64,000 bases of DNA from JAAZBW01 sp035647855. GTDB taxonomy: Bacteria > Actinomycetota > Actinomycetes > Actinomycetales > Actinomycetaceae. Position 1 is the stretch's first letter. The number at the start of each line of letters is the position of its first letter. The notes under the pieces were generated by a model, which was not told where the DNA came from, ran no database searches, and saw nothing but the letters and a program-made list of their open reading frames with translations. The translations under genes were made by a program, and so were the position numbers. Shown piece by piece: positions 25,741 through 35,278 of the stretch. The stretch covers positions 1-64,000 of the forward strand of contig DASRMP010000048.1 of NCBI GenBank assembly GCA_035647855.1, given 5' to 3'.

Positions 25741-26585
25741 GCGCCCTCCTCGTATGGCTCGGTGCTGGTCGCGACGACGGCGCCGGGCTCGTCGAAGTCG
25801 TGTCCGACCGTGAACTCGCGCTCTCCGCCGCTCCAGCGTACCGACAGTTCACCGAGTGCCTCCGCCTGCTCGAACCCGACGGCGCCCGAACGGAACAGCT
25901 CCAGCAAAACAAGGAACCGCGCCACGACGACGGCGGTCGAGTCCGCGTCCGCGACCAGTGCGCGGAACGTCATCGTCCCGGCGCGCCGCAACCGCGCCAT
26001 CACGATGGCACCCTCCGCGTGCACGGAGACCTTCTGGCCGTGCAGATGATCGAGGTCGACTTCCGGAGGTTCCGGCTTCGGGGCCAGCGCTCTTGCAGCG
26101 AGCTGGGCGAGTCCCTCGGGGCCGATCTTGATGACGAGTTCGGGCAGCAGTGCGGCGTACTGTGGTTCGAGTGGGACGACCCGCGGCTTCCACCGCGTCT
26201 CCACCGCGAAACGTGCCTCCAACTCGCTCGCGAACTCCTTGAAGGCCTTGTAGGCGAGAAGCCGGGCGAAGAGAAGGTCGCGCGCTTCCAGGAGTTCGAG
26301 ATCCTCTTCTCCGGCAGCTTCGCTGCGCGGTAGCAGCCGCGCGGCCTTCAGATCGAGCAGTGTGGCAGCGACCACCAGGAACTCACTCGCTTTGCTGAGG
26401 TCCCAGTCCTCCGAGATGTAGGAGATGAACTCGTCGGTGACTGTTGCGAGCGAGACCTCGGTGATGTCCAGCCGGCGCCGCGAGATCAGGGAGAGCAGAA
26501 GATCGAACGGGCCCTCGAACACATCGAGGCTGACATGAAAGCCGCGCCCCTCGGCCTCCGTCACCGGCTCAGGCGGCTGCGCCAC
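25737..26585 (-). CDS. scpA: Segregation and condensation protein A
   Basis: 282 aa. FHVSLDVFEGPFDLLLSLI is the diagnostic ScpA/kleisin N-terminus that binds SMC; the C-terminal winged helix lies at about 200-270. The GTG start overlaps the end of parA by 17 nt, so the two are probably translated together. It acts in chromosome condensation and segregation. Confidence 0.97.
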   Translation of the reverse strand: MAQPPEPVTEAEGRGFHVSLDVFEGPFDLLLSLISRRRLDITEVSLATVTDEFISYISEDWDLSKASEFLVVAATLLDLKAARLLPRSEAAGEEDLELLEARDLLFARLLAYKAFKEFASELEARFAVETRWKPRVVPLEPQYAALLPELVIKIGPEGLAQLAARALAPKPEPPEVDLDHLHGQKVSVHAEGAIVMARLRRAGTMTFRALVADADSTAVVVARFLVLLELFRSGAVGFEQAEALGELSVRWSGGEREFTVGHDFDEPGAVVATSTEPYEEGA

Positions 26586-27426
26586 GGAAGACGAGTTCGC
26601 GCGCGAGGCGCCGGTAGGCGTGCGCGCCCGAATGCGTGGGCGCGAACACGGTGATGGGCTCGGCGGCCACGGTCGCGTCCGGGAACTTGACGGTGCGGGC
26701 GATCTTGGTATCGAGGAGCTGATCGCCGAAGGCCTGCTGGACGCTGTCGATGACCTCGCGGGAGTGCAGGGTCCGGAAGTCCACCATTGTGGCGACGATC
26801 CCGTCGATCCGGAGCTTGGGATTGAGGCGGTCCTGGACTTTCTCGATCGTCTCGATGAGCAGCGCCACGCCGCGGAGCGCGAAGAACTCGGCCTCGAGCG
26901 GGATGATCACGCCGTGGGCCGCGGTGAGCGCGTTGACGGCGAGCAGTCCGAGCGACGGCTGGCAGTCGATGATGATGACGTCATAGTCGTCCATGACCGG
27001 GCGCAGCACGCGCATGAGCGCCTGCTCGCGGGCGACCTCCCCGACGAGCTGCACCTCCGCGGCCGAGAGGTCGATGTTCGCGGGAACGATGTCAAGGCCG
27101 CCGACTTTGGTGTGCTGGACTACTTCCCGGATGTCCGACCTGGGCGTCATCAGGAGTGTGTAGATGGTCTCGTCAAGCTCGTTCGCGTTGATGCCCAGGC
27201 CGGCGGAGGCGGCGCCCTGCGGATCGAAATCGACGATGAGGACCTTGCGTCCGTACTCGGCGAGAGCCGCTCCGGCGTTGATGGCCGTGGTCGTCTTGCC
27301 CACGCCGCCCTTCTGGTTGCACATGGCGATCACGCGCGCCGGGCCGTGCGCACTTAGCGGCGGGGGTATCGGGAAGTCCTCGCCGGGCACGATCTCGGTG
27401 AACAACTCGCCCTGGTCCTGAGTCAC
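26569..27426 (-). CDS. parA: ParA/Soj chromosome-partitioning ATPase
   Basis: 285 aa. The deviant Walker A is QKGGVGKTTTAIN, followed by VDFDPQG and IIDCQPSLGLL (Walker B). It is the scpA-linked Soj-type ParA rather than the oriC-linked copy, since no parB is near. A leaderless start is likely: GTG at 27426 with TAGGCT 6 nt upstream. A 62-bp palindrome lies about 180 bp upstream. Confidence 0.95.
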   Translation of the reverse strand: MTQDQGELFTEIVPGEDFPIPPPLSAHGPARVIAMCNQKGGVGKTTTAINAGAALAEYGRKVLIVDFDPQGAASAGLGINANELDETIYTLLMTPRSDIREVVQHTKVGGLDIVPANIDLSAAEVQLVGEVAREQALMRVLRPVMDDYDVIIIDCQPSLGLLAVNALTAAHGVIIPLEAEFFALRGVALLIETIEKVQDRLNPKLRIDGIVATMVDFRTLHSREVIDSVQQAFGDQLLDTKIARTVKFPDATVAAEPITVFAPTHSGAHAYRRLARELVFRGAAA

Positions 27427-27432
27427 GCGTCC

Positions 27433-27438
27433 AGCCTA
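27433..27438 (-). promoter_or_regulatory. -10 box of the parA operon (leaderless)
   Basis: TAGGCT, 6 nt, then the GTG start at 27426. The operon it serves runs parA-scpA-scpB-rluB-tyrA-cmk-plsC and perhaps der. Confidence 0.45.
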
Positions 27439-27605
27439 GTCGAGCGCTCGCGCGGTGGAAGGGAGGCGGGGCCGCTCCCCCGACTGATGGGCTTGCAGGT
27501 AACCTCCGCCGCGCGGGTGATGGCCGGTCTTCTCGTGGGCGCGGCGGCCCCGAGCGGCGGGTTGTGCCTCCGCTTGCGGCGTGAGGGCGCGCGTTCGTCA
27601 CATCG

Positions 27606-27667
27606 GGGCGCACGTTCGTCACGATGGCGCAGTGACGTCACTGCGCCATCGTGACGAACGTGCGCCC
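27606..27667. repeat. Perfect 62-bp palindrome between the GNAT gene and parA
   Basis: The arms 27606-27636 and 27637-27667 are exact reverse complements (31 bp each) with centre GTGACGTCAC and no spacer. One G/T mismatch outward, pairing resumes for three more bases. The motif GCGCACGTTCGTCAC and its relatives recur at about 27588-27602 and, inverted, at 27681-27700. The 383-bp gap holds no gene. It may be a nested pair of mobile repeat units, a bidirectional terminator, or a binding site for a large dyadic protein. I know of no named family that it matches. Confidence 0.8.
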
Positions 27668-27809
27668 TGATCACTTTGCATGTGACGATCGTGCGCCATC
27701 TCGCGCCGCGGCGGCGGGAAAGGCAGGAAGCAGAGATGCGGGGCGTGCGCCACCAGAGCTCGGCCGGTCACATGTGAGGGCTCTGCGGAATGCGGTCGGC
27801 GCTCCGCCC

Positions 27810-28583
27810 TCACCGGCGGCGGGGACGGCGGTACATCTGCACCGCCGCACCGATAGAGTAGCCGAGCCGGCGGTAGAGCTGGATCGCCGCTTGGTTGTCG
27901 GTCCAGACGCCGTAGTGCACGTACCCGTGGTGCGTGATGCCCCACCGGGTCATCACCGCCATCATCGCCCGGCCTATACCGCGGCGCCGGGCGTCCGGAC
28001 GGGTGCCGAAACTGGCGAGATGGAGGCCCTGCCGGCCGGCCTCGGGCACCTTCATCGCGCAGACGGAGAGCAGGGTTCCGGACTCGTCGCGGTACCCCCA
28101 CCATCTGAACCGTTCGTCATCCGGGGAGGTGGTGGCGATGGGGTTGGCGTTCTTCAGCAGTTCGGCGATCTCGCCGCGGTCCTCGTCACCGAGGATCCGG
28201 CACCTCTCTTCGCCTTCCTGGTAAGGCGGCGGCGTGTAGCACGACATCCACTCCCAGGCCCCGATTTCGGCGACGCCCAGCGTTCTCTCGACGTGACCTG
28301 GGTAGGCCTCTTCGATCCCGTGGGGCAGAAGCGCGAATTCAAGCTTGCCGAGCCGGCCCGCATTCCGTTCGAGCAACGCCACGACCTGTCCGATATCGCC
28401 CCGGCCCACAACTGAGAGCCGTTCTCCGAACTCCGCTCGGAGGATGATCGCAGAGGCCCGGCGCACGAGCATCGTGACTTGCCGGTGCGCGAAGTTCGCC
28501 GCCAGAAAGGGGTCCAGCCGGAAGTAGCCGGGAACGGTCAGGGAAATCTCGTAAGGGTCGGTGAGAACGAGGTCGCGAGGCAC
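27810..28583 (-). CDS. GNAT-family N-acetyltransferase
   Basis: 257 aa. The C-terminal GNAT domain shows GTRPDARRRGIGRAMMAVM (acetyl-CoA loop RRRGIG) and the later NQAAIQLYRRLGY. The N-terminal half is less conserved. The GTG start lies 2 nt after the aspS stop, so it is cotranscribed with aspS. The substrate is unknown. Confidence 0.85.
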   Translation of the reverse strand: MPRDLVLTDPYEISLTVPGYFRLDPFLAANFAHRQVTMLVRRASAIILRAEFGERLSVVGRGDIGQVVALLERNAGRLGKLEFALLPHGIEEAYPGHVERTLGVAEIGAWEWMSCYTPPPYQEGEERCRILGDEDRGEIAELLKNANPIATTSPDDERFRWWGYRDESGTLLSVCAMKVPEAGRQGLHLASFGTRPDARRRGIGRAMMAVMTRWGITHHGYVHYGVWTDNQAAIQLYRRLGYSIGAAVQMYRRPRRR

Positions 28584-28585
28584 TT

Positions 28586-30412
28586 CTACTTCCCCGTCGC
28601 TCCTGCGTCTGAGTGCACAACGGTCCCCTCAACTGGCTTCGACCCCCGCACCGGCGCAGGCCGGAAGTCCACGCCGGCCTCCTTGCGCTGCTGCGGCGAG
28701 ATCCCCGCCGGCGCGCCGGTCAGCGGGTCGAACCCACCGCCGGACTTCGGGAACGCGATGACGTCCCGGATCGATTCCGCGTCCGTCAGCAGTGCGACGA
28801 TCCGGTCCCAGCCCAGGGCGATGCCGCCGTGCGGCGGGGCGCCGAACTTGAAGGCGTCGAGCAGGAAGCCGAACTTCTCCTGCGCCTCCTCCGCGCCGAT
28901 GCCCATAACCTCAAAGACACGCTGCTGGACCTCACGGTCATGGATACGGATCGAGCCGCCGCCGATCTCGTTGCCGTTGCAGACGATGTCGTACGCGTAC
29001 GCCAGGGCCTCGCCCGGGTTGTCCTCGAAGTTTCCGATCCACTCGGGGCTCGGCGCAGTGAAGGCGTGGTGCACCGCAGTCCACGAGCCCCCACCCACGG
29101 TCACGTCGCCCTCTGCCTTCGCCTCGGACGCCGGCTTGAAGAGCGGAGCATCAACCACCCAGACAAAAGACCACGCGCTCTCGTCGATGAGCCCGATCCG
29201 GTGCCCGATCTCGAGGCGCGCGGCCCCGAGCAGCGCACGGGCGTCCGACTGCTTCCCGGCCGCGAAGAAGATCGCGTCCCCGGGCTGCGCGCCAACGGCG
29301 GCAGCGAGTCCCGCCTTCTCGGTCTCGGAGATGTTCTTGGCCACCGGGCCACCCAGCTCGCCGTCGTCGGCGATCGTGACGTAGGCAAGGCCCCGCGCGC
29401 CCCGCTGCCGGGCCCAGTCCTGCCAGGCGTCGAAGGTCCGGCGTGACTGCGAGCCACCTCCGGGCATCACCACGGCGCCCACGTGGGGCGCCTGGAACAC
29501 CCGGAAGGGCGTGTCCGCGAAGAACTCGGTGAGGTTGACGAGCTCAAGGCCGAACCGCAGGTCCGGCTTGTCGGTGCCGAACCGCTCCATCGCCTCCGCG
29601 TAGGTCATCCGTTGGATCGGGGTCGGGATCTCGTAGCCGATCAGCTTCCAGATCTCGGCCAGCACCTCCTCCGTGATCGCAATCACGTCGTCCTGGTCCA
29701 CGAAACTCATCTCCACGTCGAGCTGCGTGAACTCCGGCTGACGGTCCGCGCGGAAGTCCTCGTCGCGGTAGCAGCGGGCGATCTGGTAGTAGCGCTCCAT
29801 GCCCGCCACCATGAGGAGTTGCTTGAACAGCTGCGGGGACTGCGGAAGCGCGTACCAGTTCCCGGGCGAGAGCCTCGCGGGGACGATGAAGTCGCGCGCA
29901 CCCTCGGGGGTGGATCGGGTCAGGGTCGGGGTCTCGATCTCCACGAAGTCGTGGGCGTCGAGGACGCGGCGCGCCGCCTGGTTCACCTTGGCGCGCAGCC
30001 GGAGCCGATGAGCCTGCACCGGCCGGCGAATATCGAGGTAGCGGTACTTCAGGCGCGCTTCCTCACCGGTCTTCTCCTCCGAGTGCTCGGAGACCTGGAA
30101 CGGGAGCGCGGCGGAGGTGTTGAGCACCGTGACTGTCTCCGCAACGACCTCGATCTCGCCCGTCGGGAGGTTCGGGTTCGCGTTGCCCTCGGGCCGCTCC
30201 CGGACAAAGCCCGTCACCTGCAGCACGAACTCGCTGCGCAACTCGTGCGCGACCTCCTCGCGGATCACCACCTGTGCAACGCCGGAGCGATCCCGCAGAT
30301 CGATGAAGGCGACTCCCCCGTGGTCTCGGCGCCGATCCACCCATCCCGCCAGCGTGACGGTGGAGCCGATGTCAGACGGACGCAGGGTTCCTGCCAGGTG
30401 TGTGCGCAGCAC
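28586..30412 (-). CDS. aspS: Aspartyl-tRNA synthetase
   Basis: 608 aa from the GTG at 30412 (VLRTHLAGTL), which has AAGGCGAG just upstream; an ATG 22 codons earlier only adds unlike sequence. An anticodon-binding OB domain leads, then class II motifs including FRADRQPEFTQLD and the C-terminal GIALGWDRIV. The roughly 120-residue GAD insert of bacterial AspRS is present. Whether it also charges tRNA-Asn cannot be told from this window. Confidence 0.97.
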   Translation of the reverse strand: MLRTHLAGTLRPSDIGSTVTLAGWVDRRRDHGGVAFIDLRDRSGVAQVVIREEVAHELRSEFVLQVTGFVRERPEGNANPNLPTGEIEVVAETVTVLNTSAALPFQVSEHSEEKTGEEARLKYRYLDIRRPVQAHRLRLRAKVNQAARRVLDAHDFVEIETPTLTRSTPEGARDFIVPARLSPGNWYALPQSPQLFKQLLMVAGMERYYQIARCYRDEDFRADRQPEFTQLDVEMSFVDQDDVIAITEEVLAEIWKLIGYEIPTPIQRMTYAEAMERFGTDKPDLRFGLELVNLTEFFADTPFRVFQAPHVGAVVMPGGGSQSRRTFDAWQDWARQRGARGLAYVTIADDGELGGPVAKNISETEKAGLAAAVGAQPGDAIFFAAGKQSDARALLGAARLEIGHRIGLIDESAWSFVWVVDAPLFKPASEAKAEGDVTVGGGSWTAVHHAFTAPSPEWIGNFEDNPGEALAYAYDIVCNGNEIGGGSIRIHDREVQQRVFEVMGIGAEEAQEKFGFLLDAFKFGAPPHGGIALGWDRIVALLTDAESIRDVIAFPKSGGGFDPLTGAPAGISPQQRKEAGVDFRPAPVRGSKPVEGTVVHSDAGATGK

Positions 30413-30498
30413 TTCTCGCCTTTCGCTTCGAGTCACCCACGCGAGACGGGCGCGGGCAGACTTGATATTAGCCGCCAACCGTCAGGACAATCACAAGC

Positions 30499-31878
30499 GT
30501 GTCTACGCCTGCCCCCACCTCCCGTGAACTGGACAGGCCTCTCCTCATCGGTGCTGTGGTGCTCATCACGGTCGGCGCGTTCGAGAACCTCGCTGTCACG
30601 ACCATCCTCCCGGTGATCGCCCGCGACCTCGACGGCTTCGCCATCTACGCACTCGCCGCCGGCCTGCCGCTCGCCCTCCAGGTGGTCGCGAGCGCCGTCG
30701 GCGGCCTCCTAATCGATGCCATCTCGTTCCAGCGCCCCCTCCTGGCCGGCGCCCTGACCTCGGCCGCGGGCCTCCTCATCGCCGGATTCGCGCCTGAGAT
30801 GTGGCTCCTCGCGCTCGGCCGTGGCATCGCGGGCTTCGGTTTCGGAACCGTCGCGGTCTCGCTGTACGCCGCCGTCGGCCTCGTGATCGCGCCCCCACGG
30901 CGGCCCACCTTCTTCGCGGCATTCTCGGCGGCATGGGTGGTCCCCGGCATGGTGGGACCCGCTCTCGCCGGCGTACTCGCAGACGCCGGCCTGTGGCGCG
31001 CCGTGCTCCTCGGCGTCCTGCCATTCTCGGTGATTGCGCTGATCCTGCTGCGCCCCATCCTCAAATCGCCCCCCACCGTCGCCGCGGATACGGCCCCGAT
31101 CCGGACCCGCGCCCGCGGCGTGGTTCCTGCCGCGCTCGGACTCGCGATCGCCCTCGCCGCCCTGCAGACGGCCGGTGCCGGTGGGAGGGCGAGCATCGGC
31201 GCGGCGGTGGTAGCGTTCCTCGCCGTCCTCGTCATCCTTCCGCTTCTGCTGCCACGCGGAACCTTCCGCCTTCGGCTCGGAGTGCCCTCCGCCGTCGCCG
31301 CCCGGTTGTTCCTCAACGGTGGGGTCGTCGGCATGGAGACGTACCTGGCGCTCTTCCTTCAGGAGGGGCGCGGCTGGAGCCCCTCCGCCGCGGGTCTCGT
31401 GCTCACGGCAGGCTCGATCTCGTGGGCAACCGGCGCGGCCGTCCAGAGCCGTCTCACCGGGGAGCGCCGGCGCTACCGTTGGGCGGTCGCCGGATCCACG
31501 TTCGTGGCAGCCGGCGTCGCGCTCACCGCCTTGGTGGTTCTCCCGCCCGTCCCCACGGCGCTCGCCCCCTTCGCCTGGCTGATCGCCGGATTCGGCATGG
31601 GCGTCACTTTCTCGAGCCTCTCGGTGTTCAGCCTGGACAACACCCCCGCACCGAAGCAGGGCGAGATCTCCGCCGCACTCCAGATCGCCGACGGCTCCGG
31701 TGCCGCCCTGTCCATCGCGATCGGTGGCGTCATGATCACCCTCCTTGGCCGCACCGACGCCGGGTTCGCGGGCACGTTCCTCGCGCTTCTCGTGGTCGCC
31801 CTCCTCGCCGTCATCGCCACGTCCCGTGTGCGAAACGTCACCGGGACCGTTTCCGCCGCCGACGACGCCACCGCCTAG
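30499..31878 (+). CDS. Major facilitator superfamily transporter
   Basis: 459 aa from a GTG start, with 12 to 14 hydrophobic segments. The first half carries the RGIAGFGFGTVAVS glycine-rich span typical of drug-proton antiporters; the rest fits a DHA-type efflux carrier. Substrate unknown. It diverges from aspS across 86 bp and precedes the DEAD-box helicase by 74 bp. Confidence 0.88.
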   Translation: MSTPAPTSRELDRPLLIGAVVLITVGAFENLAVTTILPVIARDLDGFAIYALAAGLPLALQVVASAVGGLLIDAISFQRPLLAGALTSAAGLLIAGFAPEMWLLALGRGIAGFGFGTVAVSLYAAVGLVIAPPRRPTFFAAFSAAWVVPGMVGPALAGVLADAGLWRAVLLGVLPFSVIALILLRPILKSPPTVAADTAPIRTRARGVVPAALGLAIALAALQTAGAGGRASIGAAVVAFLAVLVILPLLLPRGTFRLRLGVPSAVAARLFLNGGVVGMETYLALFLQEGRGWSPSAAGLVLTAGSISWATGAAVQSRLTGERRRYRWAVAGSTFVAAGVALTALVVLPPVPTALAPFAWLIAGFGMGVTFSSLSVFSLDNTPAPKQGEISAALQIADGSGAALSIAIGGVMITLLGRTDAGFAGTFLALLVVALLAVIATSRVRNVTGTVSAADDATA

Positions 31879-31952
31879 GCTGGAAACGCTCGCCGGCACT
31901 CCGGCGTTTTCCGCGCGATCCCCGCGCGAATCCCTCAGCAAAGGCTTCACTC

Positions 31953-33737
31953 GTGACTGACTTCCAGTCCTTCCTCCTGCCCGATCCACTCGCACGCGCC
32001 GCCGGCGATCTCGGCTTCCACGTGCCGACCGATATCCAGCGCTCGGCCATCCCTGCCCTCCTCGACGGCCGCGACGTCGTCGGCATCGCGCAGACGGGCA
32101 CGGGGAAGACCGCCGCATTCGGCTTGCCGCTTCTCTCCCACGTCGACCCCGACAAAGCCTTTGTCCAGGCCCTCGTCCTGACGCCCACGCGGGAACTGGC
32201 GATCCAGGTCGCCGACCACATCTCGTCCTACGCGCGCCACATTCCCACCGAGATCGTGCCCGTCTACGGCGGTTCCTCGTATGTCCCCCAACTGCGGGCG
32301 CTGAAGCACGGCGCCCAGGTCGTCGTGGGGACTCCGGGCCGCGTCATGGACCTGATGGAACGCGGCGCCCTCGATCTGAGCGGCGTGAGGGTCTTCGTGC
32401 TCGACGAGGCCGACGAGATGCTCACGATGGGCTTCGCCGAGGATGTCGACAAGATCGCCGAATCGGTCCCACGAGAGCGCGTCACCGCGCTCTTCTCGGC
32501 CACGATGCCGCCCGCGATCGAGCGCGTTGCGAAAGCGCATCTCACCGAGCCCCTCCGCATCGAGGTGACTCCGGCCGCCTCCACTGTCGAGAACATCGAA
32601 CAGACCTACGCGGTGGTGCCCTTCCGGTTCAAGGAGGAGGCGCTCATCCGCGTGCTCGCCACCTGGCGCGAGGATGCCGCGATCGTGTTCGTGCGCACCC
32701 GCTCCACTGCGGAAGAGGTGGGCGCGGCGCTTGCCTCCGCGGGAGTTCGCGCCGCCACGATCTCCGGCGACGTGCCCCAGTCCGAACGAGAGCGGATCGT
32801 CGAGAGGCTGCGCCGCGGCTCGCTCGATGTCCTCGTCGCCACCGATGTGGCCGCCCGCGGCCTCGACGTCGAGCGCGTGGGCCTCGTCATCAACTTTGAC
32901 GTACCGCGCGAACCCGAGGCCTACGTCCACCGGATCGGCCGCACGGGCCGCGCGGGCCGCTCCGGCAGGGCGCTCACCTTCTTCACGCCGAAGGAGTTCG
33001 ACCGCCTCCGCCGTATCGAGCGGACCACGGGAAGCGAGATCACCGAGGTCAAGGTTCCCACTCCCGACGACGTCGCCGACCACCGTATCGGCCTCGCCCT
33101 CCGCGGGCTCCCTTCGGGCGATCTCGACCGCTACCTCCGCGCCGTCGAGGAGTCCGGGATGGATCCGCTGCACGTCGCGGCCGCGCTGCTCGCCAAGGTG
33201 ACTGACCTGCCGCCGACGGGTCCGACCACGAGCGGCCGGCTCCGCCGGGAGGAGTCCGTGGACGAGGATGGCAGCTTCCTTCACGCCCACTTCGACGGGC
33301 AGGGCCGGGGAAGCGACGCCCGGCCACGCTCGGCCCGGTCCTCGCGGCCGCGGCGCGACGGCGAGCCCGATTCCAGGCAGTACCGCGCCGAGGGCAAGGG
33401 TTCCCGCGGCGGACGTCAGTCCCGCGGCGAGGGCACGTACAGGCACCGGTACCGGGTCGAGGTCGGTCACCGTGACGGCGTCAGGCCTGGCGCCATCGTC
33501 GGTGCGCTCACTGGTGACGGCCGGATCGATGGTTCCGATATCGGCCGGATCGACATCCTTCCCTCGTTCTCACTCGTCGATCTCGCGATCGAGCCGAGCG
33601 ACGATCAGATGCGGCGTCTCCAGAAGACCCGGGTCGCCGGCCGGGCGCTGCGCATGGCCCCGGACCAGGGACCCGGCTCCGGGCGCGTGCGTCACGAGCG
33701 GAGGGCCAGCTCCAGGGAGTCCCGGAACAGGCGGTAA
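31953..33737 (+). CDS. DEAD-box RNA helicase with DbpA-type RNA-binding tail
   Basis: 594 aa from the GTG at 31953, with AAAGG upstream. The frame is open far to the left, but that is antisense/out of frame to the MFS gene. Motifs: AQTGTGKTAAFGLPL (I), PTRELAIQ (Ia), VLDEADEML (II), FSATMP (III), HRIGRTGRAGRSG (VI). The C-terminus has an Arg/Gly-rich linker and a DbpA-type RNA-binding domain (YRVEVGHRDGVRPGAIVGAL). This fits CsdA/DeaD helicases that remodel RNA in ribosome assembly and cold growth. The 3' end overlaps the convergent GTPase gene by 46 bp. Confidence 0.95.
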   Translation: MTDFQSFLLPDPLARAAGDLGFHVPTDIQRSAIPALLDGRDVVGIAQTGTGKTAAFGLPLLSHVDPDKAFVQALVLTPTRELAIQVADHISSYARHIPTEIVPVYGGSSYVPQLRALKHGAQVVVGTPGRVMDLMERGALDLSGVRVFVLDEADEMLTMGFAEDVDKIAESVPRERVTALFSATMPPAIERVAKAHLTEPLRIEVTPAASTVENIEQTYAVVPFRFKEEALIRVLATWREDAAIVFVRTRSTAEEVGAALASAGVRAATISGDVPQSERERIVERLRRGSLDVLVATDVAARGLDVERVGLVINFDVPREPEAYVHRIGRTGRAGRSGRALTFFTPKEFDRLRRIERTTGSEITEVKVPTPDDVADHRIGLALRGLPSGDLDRYLRAVEESGMDPLHVAAALLAKVTDLPPTGPTTSGRLRREESVDEDGSFLHAHFDGQGRGSDARPRSARSSRPRRDGEPDSRQYRAEGKGSRGGRQSRGEGTYRHRYRVEVGHRDGVRPGAIVGALTGDGRIDGSDIGRIDILPSFSLVDLAIEPSDDQMRRLQKTRVAGRALRMAPDQGPGSGRVRHERRASSRESRNRR

Positions 33738-35278
33738 TCCTCCAGTTCCGTCTCGAGCGGCTCGATCAGCAGCTCATCCACTGTCTCCGTGACCGTGTCC
33801 GTGAGGCTGCGCCCGATCCGCCGCGCGGCCGCCCGTGCGGCCGCCCTTGCCATGAGCATCCCGGTGATCGCCAGCAGAATGCCGAGGACCAGCCCACCCA
33901 CGAGCATGACGGTGGGCAGCGGGAAGTCGTAGACCATCGGAGTCTCGGGCTGCGGCAGCTGCATGTAAGCGAGGACCGCGAGGCCTCCGAGCCACAGCGC
34001 ACCCGCGAGAGCGGCCAGGAACGAGATGATCTGCAGGGCGCCGAAGAAACGCCACCACAAGGGCCGGCGGGACTGTTCGAAGTCGATATCGGCGATGTTC
34101 GTGTCGAGTCCGTCGATCGCCACGGGGATCCTGGACTGGGAGTCCTGGATGGCCCTCGCCCGCCATCTGTCCGGCAATTCCCGCGTGGCGGTTCCCACGA
34201 GGTCGTGGGCCGCCGAGCGGACGGCCGCCTCCTGAACGAGGGTCGGCCCCGGTAGCGACGTTCGCCCGATTCCCGCGGCGACGGCGGTGCGGTCGAGGTG
34301 GAGGCGGCGCATCGGATTCGGCCGCAACTTGGACAGCCATCGCACCGGCACCCAGCCCACATGGGACCGCGCCCGCCGCAGGTAGGAGGCGCGGACGGCG
34401 TCGACGATCGCCGGCACGCCCGCAGCCGCGGCGGCGGAAGTCCTGAGCCGGTCTCGCGTATCGGGGTCGACCTCCGCCGGGACGTCCGGCGCGCCCTCGG
34501 CGGCCTCGCGCAGGTCCTCGGCCGCACGCGTGATGTCCCCGCGCGCCCGGTCCAGCCGCGCGCGTTTGGAGCGGGCGACCGCGTCGATCTCGGCGCGCAG
34601 CGCTTTCACACCCTCGCCAGTCTTCGCGCTCGTGGCGAGCACCTGCATGCGGCCCAGGCCGTCCCGCTTGAGGAGGCTCCGCAGATCCTTGATCACCTGG
34701 GCCCTGCCGGCGCCGTCGAGTCTGTCGACCTGGTTCAGCACGATCATGGTGACATCGGCATTGGCGGCCAGCGGCCGCAGGTACTCCTGGTGCACGACGG
34801 CGTCCGCATACTTCTGTGGGTCGAGCACCCAGATGAGAACATCCACCACGTCCGCCATGCGGGCCGCGATCCTGCGGTGGGAGAACTCGGTCGAATCGAT
34901 GTCAGGGAGGTCAACGAGGATGAGCCCACTCTCGTCCTCGGGCCGTTCGACCCGGTCGGGGATCTCCAGCCAGTCGAGCAGTTCGGCGGCACCCCCTCCC
35001 CAGCTCGCGGCGAGCGGCCGGCGGGTGGTCGGGCGCGTGGGCGCGGCGTGGGCGATCTCCTCCCCGAGGATCGCGTTGAAGAGCGAGGACTTGCCGGAGC
35101 CGGTGGCGCCGAGCAGTGCGACGACGGTGCGGTCGGGCGCGATACCTGCGCGGGACTCGAGGCGTTCGATCGCGGCCTCCGCCTGGAGGAGCGCGGTCGG
35201 TTCGATCCGTCCTTCGGCGAGGTCCACGGCCCGGGAAAGCGCGGCCTGGCGCTCTTCGAGTTTGGTGGCGGTTCTCAT
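33692..35278 (-). CDS. Membrane-associated GTPase (second of a paralogous pair)
   Basis: 528 aa from the ATG at 35278, which overlaps the stop of the partner gene (ATGA). P-loop GATGSGKSS (about 57-65), a G2-like TRPTTRRPL, G3 DLPDID and G4 NQVD. Two membrane spans lie near residues 390-475, followed by a basic amphipathic tail. The architecture, GTPase head plus helical middle plus membrane hairpin, suggests a dynamin-like protein, such as the paired DynA/DynB-type proteins of actinomycetes. That assignment is an inference. Confidence 0.75.
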   Translation of the reverse strand: MRTATKLEERQAALSRAVDLAEGRIEPTALLQAEAAIERLESRAGIAPDRTVVALLGATGSGKSSLFNAILGEEIAHAAPTRPTTRRPLAASWGGGAAELLDWLEIPDRVERPEDESGLILVDLPDIDSTEFSHRRIAARMADVVDVLIWVLDPQKYADAVVHQEYLRPLAANADVTMIVLNQVDRLDGAGRAQVIKDLRSLLKRDGLGRMQVLATSAKTGEGVKALRAEIDAVARSKRARLDRARGDITRAAEDLREAAEGAPDVPAEVDPDTRDRLRTSAAAAAGVPAIVDAVRASYLRRARSHVGWVPVRWLSKLRPNPMRRLHLDRTAVAAGIGRTSLPGPTLVQEAAVRSAAHDLVGTATRELPDRWRARAIQDSQSRIPVAIDGLDTNIADIDFEQSRRPLWWRFFGALQIISFLAALAGALWLGGLAVLAYMQLPQPETPMVYDFPLPTVMLVGGLVLGILLAITGMLMARAAARAAARRIGRSLTDTVTETVDELLIEPLETELEDYRLFRDSLELALRS

